The position numbers and the translations under genes were made by a program. The notes below the pieces were generated by a model. It ran no database searches. It was not told the origin of the DNA and was given only the letters and a program-made list of their open reading frames with translations. This document shows positions 19,645 to 28,825 of a stretch of DNA of 64,000 nt, piece by piece (the first letter of the stretch is position 1; each line of letters starts with the position of its first letter). Source of the stretch: Chlamydia pecorum E58 (GTDB lineage: Bacteria > Chlamydiota > Chlamydiia > Chlamydiales > Chlamydiaceae); NCBI RefSeq assembly GCF_000204135.1, contig NC_015408.1, positions 806,001 through 870,000 of the forward strand, given 5' to 3'.

Positions 19645-20646
19645 GTGTTTGTGGATAAGATAAAGAAAGCTGCAATTTTAGCTACAGGTTCGTATCTTCC
19701 TGAAAAAATTCTTTCTAATGCGGATTTAGAAAAAATGGTAGATACATCTGATGAGTGGATCGTTACAAGAACAGGTATTAAAGAACGGCGTATTGCTTCT
19801 GATAATGAGTACACATCAGATATGGGAGCCAAGGCTGCAGAAAAAGCTATACGAGCGTCAGGACTTAGCAAAGACCTTATAGATTGTATAGTTTTTGCTA
19901 CCTCTGCTCCCGATTATATTTTCCCTTCTAGTGGGGCTCTTGCACAAGCGTACTTAGGAATAAAAGAAGTTCCGGCTTTTGATTGTCTAGCAGCTTGTAC
20001 TGGGTTTTTGTATGGCTTATCCATTGCAAAAGCGTATGTGGAGTCGGGGACTTACAATCATGTATTGCTTATTGCAGCGGATAAGCTCTCTTCATTTGTA
20101 AACTATCAGGATCGAAATACTTGTGTGCTTTTTGGTGATGGTGGTGCTGCATGTATTGTGGGAAGAAGTCGCCCTGGAGCTCTTGAAATTAACCAAGTAT
20201 GTCTTGGTGCAGATGGGGCTTTAGGAGATTTATTGAGTTTGCCTGCAGGAGGAAGCCGGAATCCGGCTACTGAAGCTACGTTAAAAGAGGGGCGACATTA
20301 TATCTCTATGGAAGGGAAGGAAGTTTTTAAGCATGCTGTTAGGAGAATGGAGGCTGCTTCTAAAGCTTCTATCGCAGTGGCGGGAATTCAAGAAGAGCAG
20401 GTGGGTTGGCTGGTCCCTCATCAGGCCAATGAGAGGATTATAGATGCTATAGCAAAGCGTTTTAATATTAGTGAAGCTAAGGTATTTAAGAGCTTGTATA
20501 AGTATGGGAATACTGCAGCTTCATCTTTAGGAATTGCTCTTGATGAGTTACTAAACACAGAAACGGTTCTTCCTCATGAGTATTTGCTTTTGACAGCCTT
20601 TGGTGGAGGGTTGTCTTGGGGATCTGTTGTTTTAGAGCACGTGTGA
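19645..20646 (+). CDS. fabH: 3-oxoacyl-[ACP] synthase III (KAS III)
   Basis: Condenses acetyl-CoA with malonyl-ACP to start each fatty acid. The thiolase-type catalytic triad is visible: Cys118 in AACTGF, His259 in VPHQAN and Asn289 in GNTAASS. The start is a GTG at 19645; a second GTG two codons later is possible. First gene of a tight operon with fabD (8-bp gap), fabG (4-bp gap) and acpP, which provides the carrier protein. Confidence 0.95.
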   Translation: MFVDKIKKAAILATGSYLPEKILSNADLEKMVDTSDEWIVTRTGIKERRIASDNEYTSDMGAKAAEKAIRASGLSKDLIDCIVFATSAPDYIFPSSGALAQAYLGIKEVPAFDCLAACTGFLYGLSIAKAYVESGTYNHVLLIAADKLSSFVNYQDRNTCVLFGDGGAACIVGRSRPGALEINQVCLGADGALGDLLSLPAGGSRNPATEATLKEGRHYISMEGKEVFKHAVRRMEAASKASIAVAGIQEEQVGWLVPHQANERIIDAIAKRFNISEAKVFKSLYKYGNTAASSLGIALDELLNTETVLPHEYLLLTAFGGGLSWGSVVLEHV

Positions 20647-20654
20647 GGCTAAGA

Positions 20655-21572
20655 ATGACTAGATATGCATTTTTATTCCCTGGGCAAGGGAGCCAGTATG
20701 TAGGTATGGGGGAGGATCTAGCAGAATTTTATCCTATTGTCTCCGACCTATTTTCTACAGCAGATCACGCATTAGGGTTTTCTTTATCTTCACTGATGTT
20801 TAATGGCCCTGAAGATGTCCTTATGGAAACTGTGCACAGTCAGCTGGCGATATTTTTACATAGTTTAGCTGTAGTAAAGATATTGGAGTCGCGCATATCT
20901 CCAAGCATTGTTTCTGGGTTAAGTTTAGGAGAATATACTGCTTTAGTTGCATCTCATCGTGTTTCTTTAGAAGATGGTCTTAGTTTGATTAAGAAACGTG
21001 GGGAGTTAATGAATGAGGCATGTACTAGGAGCCCAGGAGCCATGGCGGCACTGTTAGGACTAACTGCAGATGCTGTTAAAGAGGGTATAGCGAGTTTGGG
21101 AGAAGGGATAGCCATAGCCAACTATAATGCTCCCAAGCAAATAGTTATTGCTGGAGTGCCAGAGAAGATAGATGAGGCTATTACGGTGTTTCAAGCATTA
21201 GGCGTAAAAAAAGTGGTAAAGCTTAAAGTTCAAGGAGCTTTCCATACGAAATTAATGCAGTCTGCTCAAGATGGTCTTGCTCCTCATATTTATAACTTAG
21301 TGATCCAGGAGTCTAAGATTCCTTTAATGTCTCATGTAGATGCGAGGTTTTTGATTGAGAGTGAGGAAATAAGAGAGTCCTTAGCACGTCAAACAGCTTC
21401 TCCAACGTTATGGTATCAGAGTTGTTATCAGATTGAGCCGGAAGTTGATGTTTTTTTAGAGGTGGGGCCAGGGAAAGTCCTTACAGGTTTAAATCGCTCT
21501 ATAGGGATTTCTAAGCCTACATATAGTCTTGGGACTGTAGAAAGTATCGAGAAGTTTTTAGAGGGAATATAA
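20655..21572 (+). CDS. fabD: Malonyl-CoA:ACP transacylase
   Basis: Loads malonyl groups onto ACP. The N-terminal FPGQGSQYVGMG motif, the catalytic Ser90 in GLSLGEY and the later catalytic His in GAFHTKLM are all present. The open frame extends upstream into fabH, but the ATG at 20655 with GAGG before it gives 305 aa and begins directly with the FPGQGSQ strand, as expected. Second gene of fabH-fabD-fabG-acpP. Confidence 0.95.
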   Translation: MTRYAFLFPGQGSQYVGMGEDLAEFYPIVSDLFSTADHALGFSLSSLMFNGPEDVLMETVHSQLAIFLHSLAVVKILESRISPSIVSGLSLGEYTALVASHRVSLEDGLSLIKKRGELMNEACTRSPGAMAALLGLTADAVKEGIASLGEGIAIANYNAPKQIVIAGVPEKIDEAITVFQALGVKKVVKLKVQGAFHTKLMQSAQDGLAPHIYNLVIQESKIPLMSHVDARFLIESEEIRESLARQTASPTLWYQSCYQIEPEVDVFLEVGPGKVLTGLNRSIGISKPTYSLGTVESIEKFLEGI

Positions 21573-21576
21573 TTCT

Positions 21577-22320
21577 ATGGATATGATGGTTGCAGGCAAG
21601 AAGGTAATCGTGACTGGTGGCTCCCGTGGCATTGGTTTGGGAATTGCTGAGATTTTCGTTAAAGAGGGTGCAGAAGTAGAGATCTGGGGAGTTAGCCAAG
21701 AAAGAGGTGAAGCTGCAGTGGAGACTCTTAAAGAATGGGGCTCAGTTTCATTTTCTTGTATAGATGTCGGAAATTTTGAGGCTGTAAAAAGTGGCGTGCA
21801 GAGTTTTTTAGAAAGGCATCAAAGAATCGATGTGTTGGTGAATAATGCGGGCATTACTAGGGATAACTTATTAATAAGGATGTCAGAAGAAGACTGGCAT
21901 GCTGTTATCCGTACGAACCTAGACTCTTTATATTATACCTGTTCTTCTGTGATTCGCCCTATGATTAAGGCTCGTTCTGGAGCTATAATCAATGTATCTT
22001 CAATTGTGGCAAAGATGGGGAATCCTGGGCAGGCAAATTATGCTGCTGCGAAAGCTGGGATGATTGCATTTTCTAAATCTTTAGCTAAAGAAGTTGCAGG
22101 AAGGAATATTCGTGTGAACTGCATTGCTCCAGGGTTTATCGATACTGACATGACCAATGTATTAAGCGATGCGTTAAAGGCGGAGTGGATGAAGATGGTT
22201 CCTATGGGTAGAGCAGGCACTCCTGAGGATATTGCAAGAATGGCTTTATTTTTAGCTTCTCCACTCTCCTCTTATATTACTGCGCAGGTTTTTGCTGTTG
22301 ATGGTGGAGTTACTTATTAG
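21577..22320 (+). CDS. fabG: 3-oxoacyl-[ACP] reductase
   Basis: NADPH-dependent short-chain dehydrogenase that reduces the beta-keto group in fatty acid elongation. The Rossmann glycine motif TGGSRGIGLG lies near residue 12, NNAG near the middle, and the catalytic Ser-Tyr-Lys set is present (NVSSI, then YAAAK). 247 aa is the standard length. The annotated ATG is followed by two further in-frame ATGs within four codons. Third gene of the fab operon, 4 bp after fabD. Confidence 0.95.
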   Translation: MDMMVAGKKVIVTGGSRGIGLGIAEIFVKEGAEVEIWGVSQERGEAAVETLKEWGSVSFSCIDVGNFEAVKSGVQSFLERHQRIDVLVNNAGITRDNLLIRMSEEDWHAVIRTNLDSLYYTCSSVIRPMIKARSGAIINVSSIVAKMGNPGQANYAAAKAGMIAFSKSLAKEVAGRNIRVNCIAPGFIDTDMTNVLSDALKAEWMKMVPMGRAGTPEDIARMALFLASPLSSYITAQVFAVDGGVTY

Positions 22321-22431
22321 GAAGAATATAACAATGGGTAGCTCGAAAAAGAGATTTTTTGCAATACTGGCCTTTTTTTCGTGCATAAGAATAAAAATTT
22401 TGGATTAGAAAAATTGTAAAAGGACAAAACA

Positions 22432-22671
22432 ATGAGTTTAGAAGACGATGTAAGGGATATTATTGTAGAACAACTCGGCGTTGATCCAAGCGAAGTTACT
22501 GAGAACGCTTCATTTATTGAAGATCTTAATGCTGATAGCTTAGATTTGACAGAGTTAATCATGACTTTAGAAGAGAAGTTTAACTTTGAGATTTCTGAGG
22601 AAGAGGCTGAAAAACTTCGTACTGTTGGGGATGTTTTGCTTTACATCCAAAATCGTCAACAACAACAGTAA
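22432..22671 (+). CDS. acpP: Acyl carrier protein
   Basis: Carries growing acyl chains for fatty acid, phospholipid and lipid A synthesis. 79 aa, highly acidic, with the phosphopantetheine attachment Ser36 in the DSLDL motif and the flanking LGVDPSEV helix. AAAGGA precedes the ATG. It follows fabG by 111 bp, long enough for its own promoter, and is followed by a terminator-like hairpin at 22705-22732. AcpS for its activation is at 1384. Confidence 0.96.
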   Translation: MSLEDDVRDIIVEQLGVDPSEVTENASFIEDLNADSLDLTELIMTLEEKFNFEISEEEAEKLRTVGDVLLYIQNRQQQQ

Positions 22672-22704
22672 TTTTTATATTGGGATGCAATATCTTTCAT
22701 TGCA

Positions 22705-22747
22705 AAAGGGCCATAGATATTAGTGGCTCTTTGCATCTTTTGCTTTT
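22705..22747 (+). terminator. Rho-independent-type terminator after acpP
   Basis: A nine-pair stem AAAGGGCCA / TGGCTCTTT (one G-U pair) with a ten-base loop lies at 22705-22732, followed by a T-rich stretch. It sits 33 bp after the acpP stop and before the convergent gene ending at 22764, so it probably ends the fab operon. A second, overlapping pairing of GATGCAA with TTGCATC encloses it. Confidence 0.6.
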
Positions 22748-22763
22748 AAAGATTTCTATATAG

Positions 22764-23198
22764 CTATCTTTGGTTTAGGTATTTTAGGGGGAGCCTAAGG
22801 CCTACCTGTTTACTGTAGAGCTCTAGAAAAGACAGTGCTACGGAAGGGCATTCTTCAATAATATTGAGAATTTGGCTTTTGTTGAGCACTAAGGTGCGTA
22901 CTTGTGTAGTTGCTGAGGCTGTATACTCTCTAGTTTTGTTGCTAAAAACGCTCTCTTCTCCAAAACAGTCTTGGGATTTTAAAATAATTTCTTGGGAGAG
23001 GTTGCTTTTTGTAATTTTCACGCATCCTTCCATAATGACGTATAGGGTATAGCCTTGCTGCCCTAAAGAGAAGATTGTGGATTCAGGTTTGAAAATCATG
23101 ACTTCTGTCTTGTCTGATACAGCAAGGAGAAGGTCCATATCTAAAGATTGAAAAATTGGGGTTTTTTTCAGTAAAAATGCTCTATCAATGAGATTCAT
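22764..23198 (-). CDS. Stand-alone cyclic nucleotide-binding domain protein
   Basis: 144 aa, almost entirely one cNMP-binding beta-barrel of the CRP/FNR type: PIFQSLDMDLLLAVSD, FSLGQQGYTLYVIMEGCVKI, and QDCFGEESVFSNKTREYTASA, the equivalent of the phosphate-binding cassette FGE(x)n-R. Unlike CRP there is no helix-turn-helix after the barrel, so it is not a transcription factor by itself. It lies 21 bp downstream of the large membrane-HEAT gene on the same strand and is very likely cotranscribed with it. AAAGG precedes the ATG. It may regulate that partner; the ligand is unknown. Confidence 0.82.
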   Translation of the reverse strand: MNLIDRAFLLKKTPIFQSLDMDLLLAVSDKTEVMIFKPESTIFSLGQQGYTLYVIMEGCVKITKSNLSQEIILKSQDCFGEESVFSNKTREYTASATTQVRTLVLNKSQILNIIEECPSVALSFLELYSKQVGLRLPLKYLNQR

Positions 23199-23219
23199 AA
23201 GGGCCTTTGTTTGAGAAGC

Positions 23220-25997
23220 TTAAAAGAAAGGCAGAAGTGTATCAGCATTATCTTTTATTTGCCTATCTTCTTGTTCTTCGAGGGTGCCTGTTATTCCTAG
23301 AGAGTAGAATTCAGAACTACAATATATCAACTCCTGCTTGAGTTGGCGCGCTGCTAACTTACTTAGGTATGAAGGAGAGTTTTCCATCATATTTAGGAGC
23401 TCTTTAAGGCTTAGAGGAACAATTCCACATTTAAAGTAATACTTTTCACTATGAGGAAGTGTGGGTTGGTTTATAAAAGGCTCGCATAAGGAAAATAAGT
23501 AGCTATCGCAGTTCTTCTCTAAAGATTCTAAAGCTTGAGCTCTAACTTTTTGATTTTTTCCTATGAGAGCGCGGATGAGAACATCGGAGTACTCTACAGA
23601 GCCTAACATTCCAAGAATTGTTAGCATGAAATTTACTTCAGCATGATAATTAGAATTTAGTGTATCTACAAGTACGCCTAAATTATACTCGGGGTTTTTT
23701 TGCTGAATATATTGTTTATGATAGGCGTAAAATAGAGCCTTTCTTGCTTTAGATTTGATAATTTTATACGCATGCTTTTTGAGAAGCCAACTATTAATTT
23801 TACAGAGAATTTTGGCTGCAAGAATGCGAGTGCGGTTATGGAGATTTTCATCGCTTAAGACTTGAAGAAAGGCTGGAGCAAATTCTTTAGGAAGATCTTT
23901 AATTATGGATTCTGCGAGTTTCCTGGAGGAGCTTTTAAGCATGGAAACAGTAACAAGAAGATCTTTAATTAATGCTGGATCTAAGGCGATGTTAATAGTT
24001 TGCAGAAGATAGTAGCAAGCTTGGTTATTATAAGATACGTGCTTTAACGCAGAAATTAGCTTATGACAGTAAGGTTTGTGCGAAGGGGTAACGGAAACGC
24101 TTAGAGCTTTACACGTCTGGGTAAGGATATTAGAATCAGAAGATTCTAGGAAATCAAGTAACAATAAAAAGTTCTCTTCATTCTTTTCTAAAGTTAGAAT
24201 AGTTAACGCTTGAGATAGCCCTTGCTGATTTTTAGAATTCAGCAACTCTTTAAGGCGAGAATTTGCAAGATCTCGATAGGGTCCACAGATTTTTTGTCTT
24301 CTTACTACAAGAATAGCGGCGAGAAGACGGTCTCCAGAATGGTCATAGAGGTCTTCAACAATATTTGTGATATGAAAGAGATCATGCTCTGCAAAATAAA
24401 GATGGATAGCTGCTGAGATTAAAGGGTGAGGAATTTTTCTCGTCCAGCGCTTTAATAGCTCTAGAGTCAAAAAGTCTTTGGCCCAAAGGCTCTCCTTTAA
24501 CATGTTTATGGCTTTAAGTTTGTTAGGCAAGCTTAATTTGTTCATATGGGCAAGAAGGGTTGGTAAAACGCTACGACTACCCAGATATAGTAAATATTGA
24601 AATGCTAGGGTTTGATGATACTCATTGGGATGTTTTAAATGAGCTAGAAGGAATAGTTCTACTTGACGCTTCTGTTTGGTCGTCCATGTTTGTACCCAGT
24701 CTTCTATAGATTTATCAAAGCGGAGAGCTTGAGTTGATAGATTTTTAAAAATGCCTTTTGCGTAATAGGTGCGTACAAGATACACAAGAACAATTGTTAG
24801 GGCAGAAATGCATAGACATAGCACTTGTTGACTTGAGGTTAGAAAACACGTTATAGCCCAAAACAGCATCCCAATAGGTTCTATGAAGGACTCAATGATA
24901 ATGCGAATTTGGTTACGAATTTTATTTGGAACGCCGTAAATTAACAGCATAAGATTGTTATCATCAAGAGCATAGGTTACTCCCTCTCTAATAACCATAG
25001 CGACAGTTACAAGCCCCAAAGGACTTTTAAATGTCCAATAAAGAAAAAGACTGAAAAAACATAAAGGTGCTAGCAAAATAATATTATTAACCCCAAGGGT
25101 TTTAATGATTCTGCTATAGGCAAATAGAGCAAAGCACATATTCCCTAAAGAAATCCAGAGGGCACATGTTCCGATATAAGAGGTGAGTAGGAATTCTTTT
25201 TTTCCAGAGAATTGTATGTCTAAAATCTTTAGATAGTTGAGTTCTGTAGCGATTGCTAGGAGCTGCATAAAAAAGTAAAAGCATAGCAAGGAAATTGTAT
25301 ACTTATCTTTAAAACATAGCTTAAATACTTGAGCGGCAGGGAGGGGATGTCCTGCATTAATAAACGTCTCGTAGTCATCAGAAAGGAATTTAAGAGTTTT
25401 AGATATATAGGAGACTATAGGGAAGGTCAGAATCAGAGCAATGTTAAATAACAAAAGAATTCCTTGGACTCCGATCTTATGAATAAAAAATGCAACCATT
25501 CCTGAGCCTATTGCATCCCCTAGAAAGACCGCAGCATTAAGAATACAAAAATGTCGCTTCCCATCTTGTAAATTAAAAAATTGATCTACAAACCCCCAAA
25601 AATTTGTGTATGAAAGAATTGTTAAGCCCCAAATTAAGACGCGATATGCAAATAAAGGGAACTTGGGAAGAACTGGAGTAGCTAACGTATAAAATAAAAG
25701 ATAAACATTGCAGCCTAGAGTGCTTGTTATAGGGACAAGAAATAAGGTTGTCGGAGAAACTCGCTTTTTAAATAAGTTGAAAAGAATAAAAGAAGAAAGG
25801 AGACAGAGGATAAGAGAGGACATCAAGTAAATTTTAGGAAGCTCCGAAGCTCCTAAATTTTCAATAAATAATCCTTCAACAAGGGCTAGCGTCCCATAGC
25901 AACCTATGCCCCAAACTAACCCCAATGCAGAAAAGAGGAAAACACGCCTTTCCTCTCTACAATGTAGATTAAATAGTAGGCGCAGGGCTTTTTGCAT
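23220..25997 (-). CDS. Nucleotide-transporter-like membrane protein with C-terminal HEAT repeats
   Basis: 925 aa. The first ~420 residues contain about ten to twelve membrane segments and resemble the MFS/ATP:ADP-translocase fold (FLFSALGLVWGIGCYGTLALVEGLFI; YTNFWGFVDQFF; IREGVTYALDDNNLMLLIYG). Residues ~430-900 are alpha-helical with HEAT-like repeats (for example TFQYLLYLGSRSVLPTLLAHM-type units, ALIGKNQKVRAQALESLEK). The transport substrate cannot be read from sequence and the family is related to, not the same as, the two known chlamydial NTT translocases. It is followed after 21 bp by the cNMP-binding gene. Confidence 0.8.
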   Translation of the reverse strand: MQKALRLLFNLHCREERRVFLFSALGLVWGIGCYGTLALVEGLFIENLGASELPKIYLMSSLILCLLSSFILFNLFKKRVSPTTLFLVPITSTLGCNVYLLFYTLATPVLPKFPLFAYRVLIWGLTILSYTNFWGFVDQFFNLQDGKRHFCILNAAVFLGDAIGSGMVAFFIHKIGVQGILLLFNIALILTFPIVSYISKTLKFLSDDYETFINAGHPLPAAQVFKLCFKDKYTISLLCFYFFMQLLAIATELNYLKILDIQFSGKKEFLLTSYIGTCALWISLGNMCFALFAYSRIIKTLGVNNIILLAPLCFFSLFLYWTFKSPLGLVTVAMVIREGVTYALDDNNLMLLIYGVPNKIRNQIRIIIESFIEPIGMLFWAITCFLTSSQQVLCLCISALTIVLVYLVRTYYAKGIFKNLSTQALRFDKSIEDWVQTWTTKQKRQVELFLLAHLKHPNEYHQTLAFQYLLYLGSRSVLPTLLAHMNKLSLPNKLKAINMLKESLWAKDFLTLELLKRWTRKIPHPLISAAIHLYFAEHDLFHITNIVEDLYDHSGDRLLAAILVVRRQKICGPYRDLANSRLKELLNSKNQQGLSQALTILTLEKNEENFLLLLDFLESSDSNILTQTCKALSVSVTPSHKPYCHKLISALKHVSYNNQACYYLLQTINIALDPALIKDLLVTVSMLKSSSRKLAESIIKDLPKEFAPAFLQVLSDENLHNRTRILAAKILCKINSWLLKKHAYKIIKSKARKALFYAYHKQYIQQKNPEYNLGVLVDTLNSNYHAEVNFMLTILGMLGSVEYSDVLIRALIGKNQKVRAQALESLEKNCDSYLFSLCEPFINQPTLPHSEKYYFKCGIVPLSLKELLNMMENSPSYLSKLAARQLKQELIYCSSEFYSLGITGTLEEQEDRQIKDNADTLLPFF

Positions 25998-26090
25998 ATT
26001 CTACAACCTATCAAGCAAAGAATAGTTTAATTATTAAAGCATTTAATATCAAGGAAGCTGGGCCTTGATTTTGTGCTTATTTTACCCTCT

Positions 26091-26753
26091 TTAATTGAGA
26101 GGGTGAGGGGATGAAGCAGGCTTGTGTTTAATGAGCATTACACATAGAACACTGGTTAAGCAGATCATAGTGACAATAGAGGCGCTGACTATAGCCCAAA
26201 TAATATTTGCTTGGCTTTCTAATAACATAGCAAATTGAGGTAAGACCCCACCTAGAGCTAAAGCTGCAAGTACAATGATAATAATCGCTACAAAAGAGAT
26301 GGCAAGAAGAAGTGTAGCTAAAGCCATAGCTCCACTGCAAATTGTTTGGGCAGAGCTTTGTGAAACAGAAGCTTTTATATTTGCCACTTCAGCTTTTAAT
26401 GCTGTTAAGCTCAACTGCATGTGATTCATCTGAAGGTTTTGAGCTTTAAACGAGGGAGATGCTAACAGAAGGTCTTCTGAAGGTAAAGAATATGGTGAAG
26501 TCGTGTACGGAAATCCTTGATGAGGTGCATAATAACTAGAGGGGGCAAAATGCTTACTTGTAGGAGCCGTGTTTCCTCCAGGAAACATTCCTAACAAGGT
26601 TGCTTGTATTTCTGCAAGTTTTAAGGAAAGATCTTGCACTTCTGATGAATGCATACCACTCCCAGAAGATACCATTACAGAATCGCTCTCTATACCATTA
26701 TCATTGGATAGAACTGGAATAGATGGAGATGATGTTGGACGTCCAGAACTCAC
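26091..26753 (-). CDS. incC: Inclusion membrane protein IncC-like
   Basis: 220 aa. The N-terminal ~130 residues are Ser/Pro-rich and polar. A paired hydrophobic lobe follows (roughly 138-170 and 178-208), with a short tail rich in Pro and His. This is the Inc hallmark. The order transporter-incB-incC-membrane/HEAT gene matches the incB/incC locus known in other chlamydiae, which is the main reason for the name. The start is a GTG at 26753 with no obvious ribosome binding site, 26 bp after incB, suggesting coupling. Expected to be secreted by type III secretion into the inclusion membrane. Confidence 0.82.
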   Translation of the reverse strand: MSSGRPTSSPSIPVLSNDNGIESDSVMVSSGSGMHSSEVQDLSLKLAEIQATLLGMFPGGNTAPTSKHFAPSSYYAPHQGFPYTTSPYSLPSEDLLLASPSFKAQNLQMNHMQLSLTALKAEVANIKASVSQSSAQTICSGAMALATLLLAISFVAIIIIVLAALALGGVLPQFAMLLESQANIIWAIVSASIVTMICLTSVLCVMLIKHKPASSPHPLN

Positions 26754-26779
26754 TACAAACTTGGCTGGTTAAATTATAG

Positions 26780-27232
26780 TTATGGATTGTTACTATGGTT
26801 TTCAGAATGAATAATTATAGAAGAAGGGCATCCTTTAAGAAGAGCGTCAGCAGAAAACATAGATAATAAGATTAAAGCAACTGAGGCACAACCTAAAATA
26901 GGAAGAGAAAGGCACGCACCTAATGTATACATGTTAAGAAAGCTTAACAACATGGGGAAGCCACCGCAAGCAGCAATAATACAAGCAACCAAGACTGCAA
27001 TAGCTGCAATAGCAAGAATGCAAAGTGCTGCAGCTGCGACTTTTGAACATGTGCTAGGTGCCTTTTTGCGAATAACGACAGTTTGATCAGCTCCAGAAGC
27101 TCCTGCAGATGAAAGTAATACATTCCCCACAACTTCCTCGAGCATTTGCTGCCTATGCAAGATGGCATTGATATTGCTTTCTACGTTATTTAGATTTCTT
27201 TGAAGCGTTTGCAGCGGACTAGATGATGACAT
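26780..27232 (-). CDS. incB: Inclusion membrane protein IncB-like
   Basis: 150 aa. The N-terminal part is helical (LQTLQRNLNNVESNINAI). A long bilobed hydrophobic domain (about 65-130) has Ala/Leu-rich segments split by a Gly-Gly turn, with a short polar C-terminus. Named from its pattern and its position between the sodium-dependent transporter and incC, the conserved chlamydial locus. The frame is open to a GTG at 27244, but the ATG at 27232 is preceded by AGGGAG with good spacing and is the better start. Confidence 0.84.
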   Translation of the reverse strand: MSSSSPLQTLQRNLNNVESNINAILHRQQMLEEVVGNVLLSSAGASGADQTVVIRKKAPSTCSKVAAAALCILAIAAIAVLVACIIAACGGFPMLLSFLNMYTLGACLSLPILGCASVALILLSMFSADALLKGCPSSIIIHSENHSNNP

Positions 27233-27326
27233 GAGCTCCCTCACACTTAATTGTTCGGAAAAAGGGTAACCAAAGATGGCTTTTATTTCAATAATAGATG
27301 ATGTTTTCTCTTTTAAATAACTCCTT

Positions 27327-28799
27327 TTAATTATTTCGTGTGTATTCCAAATAAAGTCTTTGGTTTAAAGCCCATAGAATGATAAAGCCTGTAAACCATT
27401 GTAGCAATAGACTTGAAAGGCTAAATGTAGAAATAGGGTTCCACCAATTCCCGTCCGCATAGAACAGACTTTCGTAAAAATACCATCCTAGAAGGGTAAT
27501 ACTTTCAATCGGAAGTAAGTATTTTACCACATAATCAAAAAGTTTATGTAACTGAATGTCGTTGGGGACTGAAAGCAAAACTTTTTCTTTTAAAGAGCGT
27601 AGGCCATAAGTAAGCGATGCGAAAATAAAAATAAGCCCATTTACAATAAGAGCTATACTCCACACATTGTCTTGGTTCGTAAAGAAAGTAAGACTAAGAG
27701 CTGAGGGGATTCCTAAAATAAATGCAATTAAGGTCGCGGAAAGCTCTGCCAAATACTTCTTTATTCCTAGCTCTGAAAGAGTTTGAGAGAGCAGGAAGAG
27801 CATAGATACCATTGAGGAAAGTGCAGCCATAGCAAAGGCTAAAAAGAAAATAGAGCTAAACAGCATAGTTATGTAGTCCCCACCAGGGAGCCGTGTGAAT
27901 AGCTCTGGCAAGTAGATGAAGGCAATTCCTGTACTAGAAGAGCCTATTCCTTCTTTTAATTGTAGAGCTCCAGAACCATCTAAGGAGGCGCAAGCGGAGA
28001 AAACAATGATCCCCATAATTAAAGAAACTAAGTTATTGCAAAAAGCTGTTATAGCTCCATTGGATACGATGCCTGTCTTTTTAGAGGCAAACCCAGCATA
28101 AACTAAAAGTAATCCCCAACCTGCGCCAGTATCCCAGGCATTTTGTGTCAGAGCTTCTACCCAAACTCGATAGTTGGCAAAGGAAGACCAGTTAAAGGCA
28201 AACAGTTGCTTAATGCCTTGTGAGGCTCCAGGAAGTGTAACAGCTCGTATAAATAAACAGAGCGTACAGAAAAAAAACGCTGGGATCAAAACTTTATTAC
28301 ACTTTTCTATGCCTCCGACGATTCCCTTGCGAATTATTAAATAAGCTAGGCTTAAGGAAATCACGTGAGACCACAAAGGTATGGTGCTATGGTAGTGGGT
28401 TTCCCACAGCTGAGAGAAATCTTTCCCTAATAGAATCTCTCCCGACATGGAATAATAAAAATAGCTAATTCCCCAGCCAACAATTACTGAATAATAGGCC
28501 AATATACAAGTCGTGACTAGAGTAATAAACCCTCCTGCCCAAGAAAATTTTTTTCCTGCGGTTTTTATGATTGCCCCTATAGGTGCTTTCTGAGTAAGTT
28601 TTCCTATAGATAATTCAATAATAATCAAAGGAATTGACCATAAAAAGAGAAAACACAGCCATAAAAGGATAAAGGCTCCACAACCATTTTGGGCAGCGAT
28701 TCTAGGAAAACGCCATATATTTCCTGCTCCGACGGCAATGCCCATCATAGAGAGGATAAAACCAAGTCTAGACGAAAAGTGAGTATGTTTTTGGGACAT
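27327..28799 (-). CDS. Sodium-dependent amino acid transporter (NSS/SNF family)
   Basis: 490 aa, about twelve membrane segments. The NSS signature is in segment 1 (GIAVGAGNIWRFPRIAAQNGCGAF), the sodium and substrate site. The family uses the sodium gradient to import amino acids such as tryptophan, tyrosine or leucine; the exact substrate is not predictable. It is the second gene of a minus-strand run after the DAACS transporter (26-bp gap), and is followed by incB after 94 bp. Imported amino acids suit an organism that lacks most amino acid synthesis. Confidence 0.9.
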   Translation of the reverse strand: MSQKHTHFSSRLGFILSMMGIAVGAGNIWRFPRIAAQNGCGAFILLWLCFLFLWSIPLIIIELSIGKLTQKAPIGAIIKTAGKKFSWAGGFITLVTTCILAYYSVIVGWGISYFYYSMSGEILLGKDFSQLWETHYHSTIPLWSHVISLSLAYLIIRKGIVGGIEKCNKVLIPAFFFCTLCLFIRAVTLPGASQGIKQLFAFNWSSFANYRVWVEALTQNAWDTGAGWGLLLVYAGFASKKTGIVSNGAITAFCNNLVSLIMGIIVFSACASLDGSGALQLKEGIGSSSTGIAFIYLPELFTRLPGGDYITMLFSSIFFLAFAMAALSSMVSMLFLLSQTLSELGIKKYLAELSATLIAFILGIPSALSLTFFTNQDNVWSIALIVNGLIFIFASLTYGLRSLKEKVLLSVPNDIQLHKLFDYVVKYLLPIESITLLGWYFYESLFYADGNWWNPISTFSLSSLLLQWFTGFIILWALNQRLYLEYTRNN

Positions 28800-28825
28800 A
28801 TGATTTTATTTTGAGATTTTGGTTT

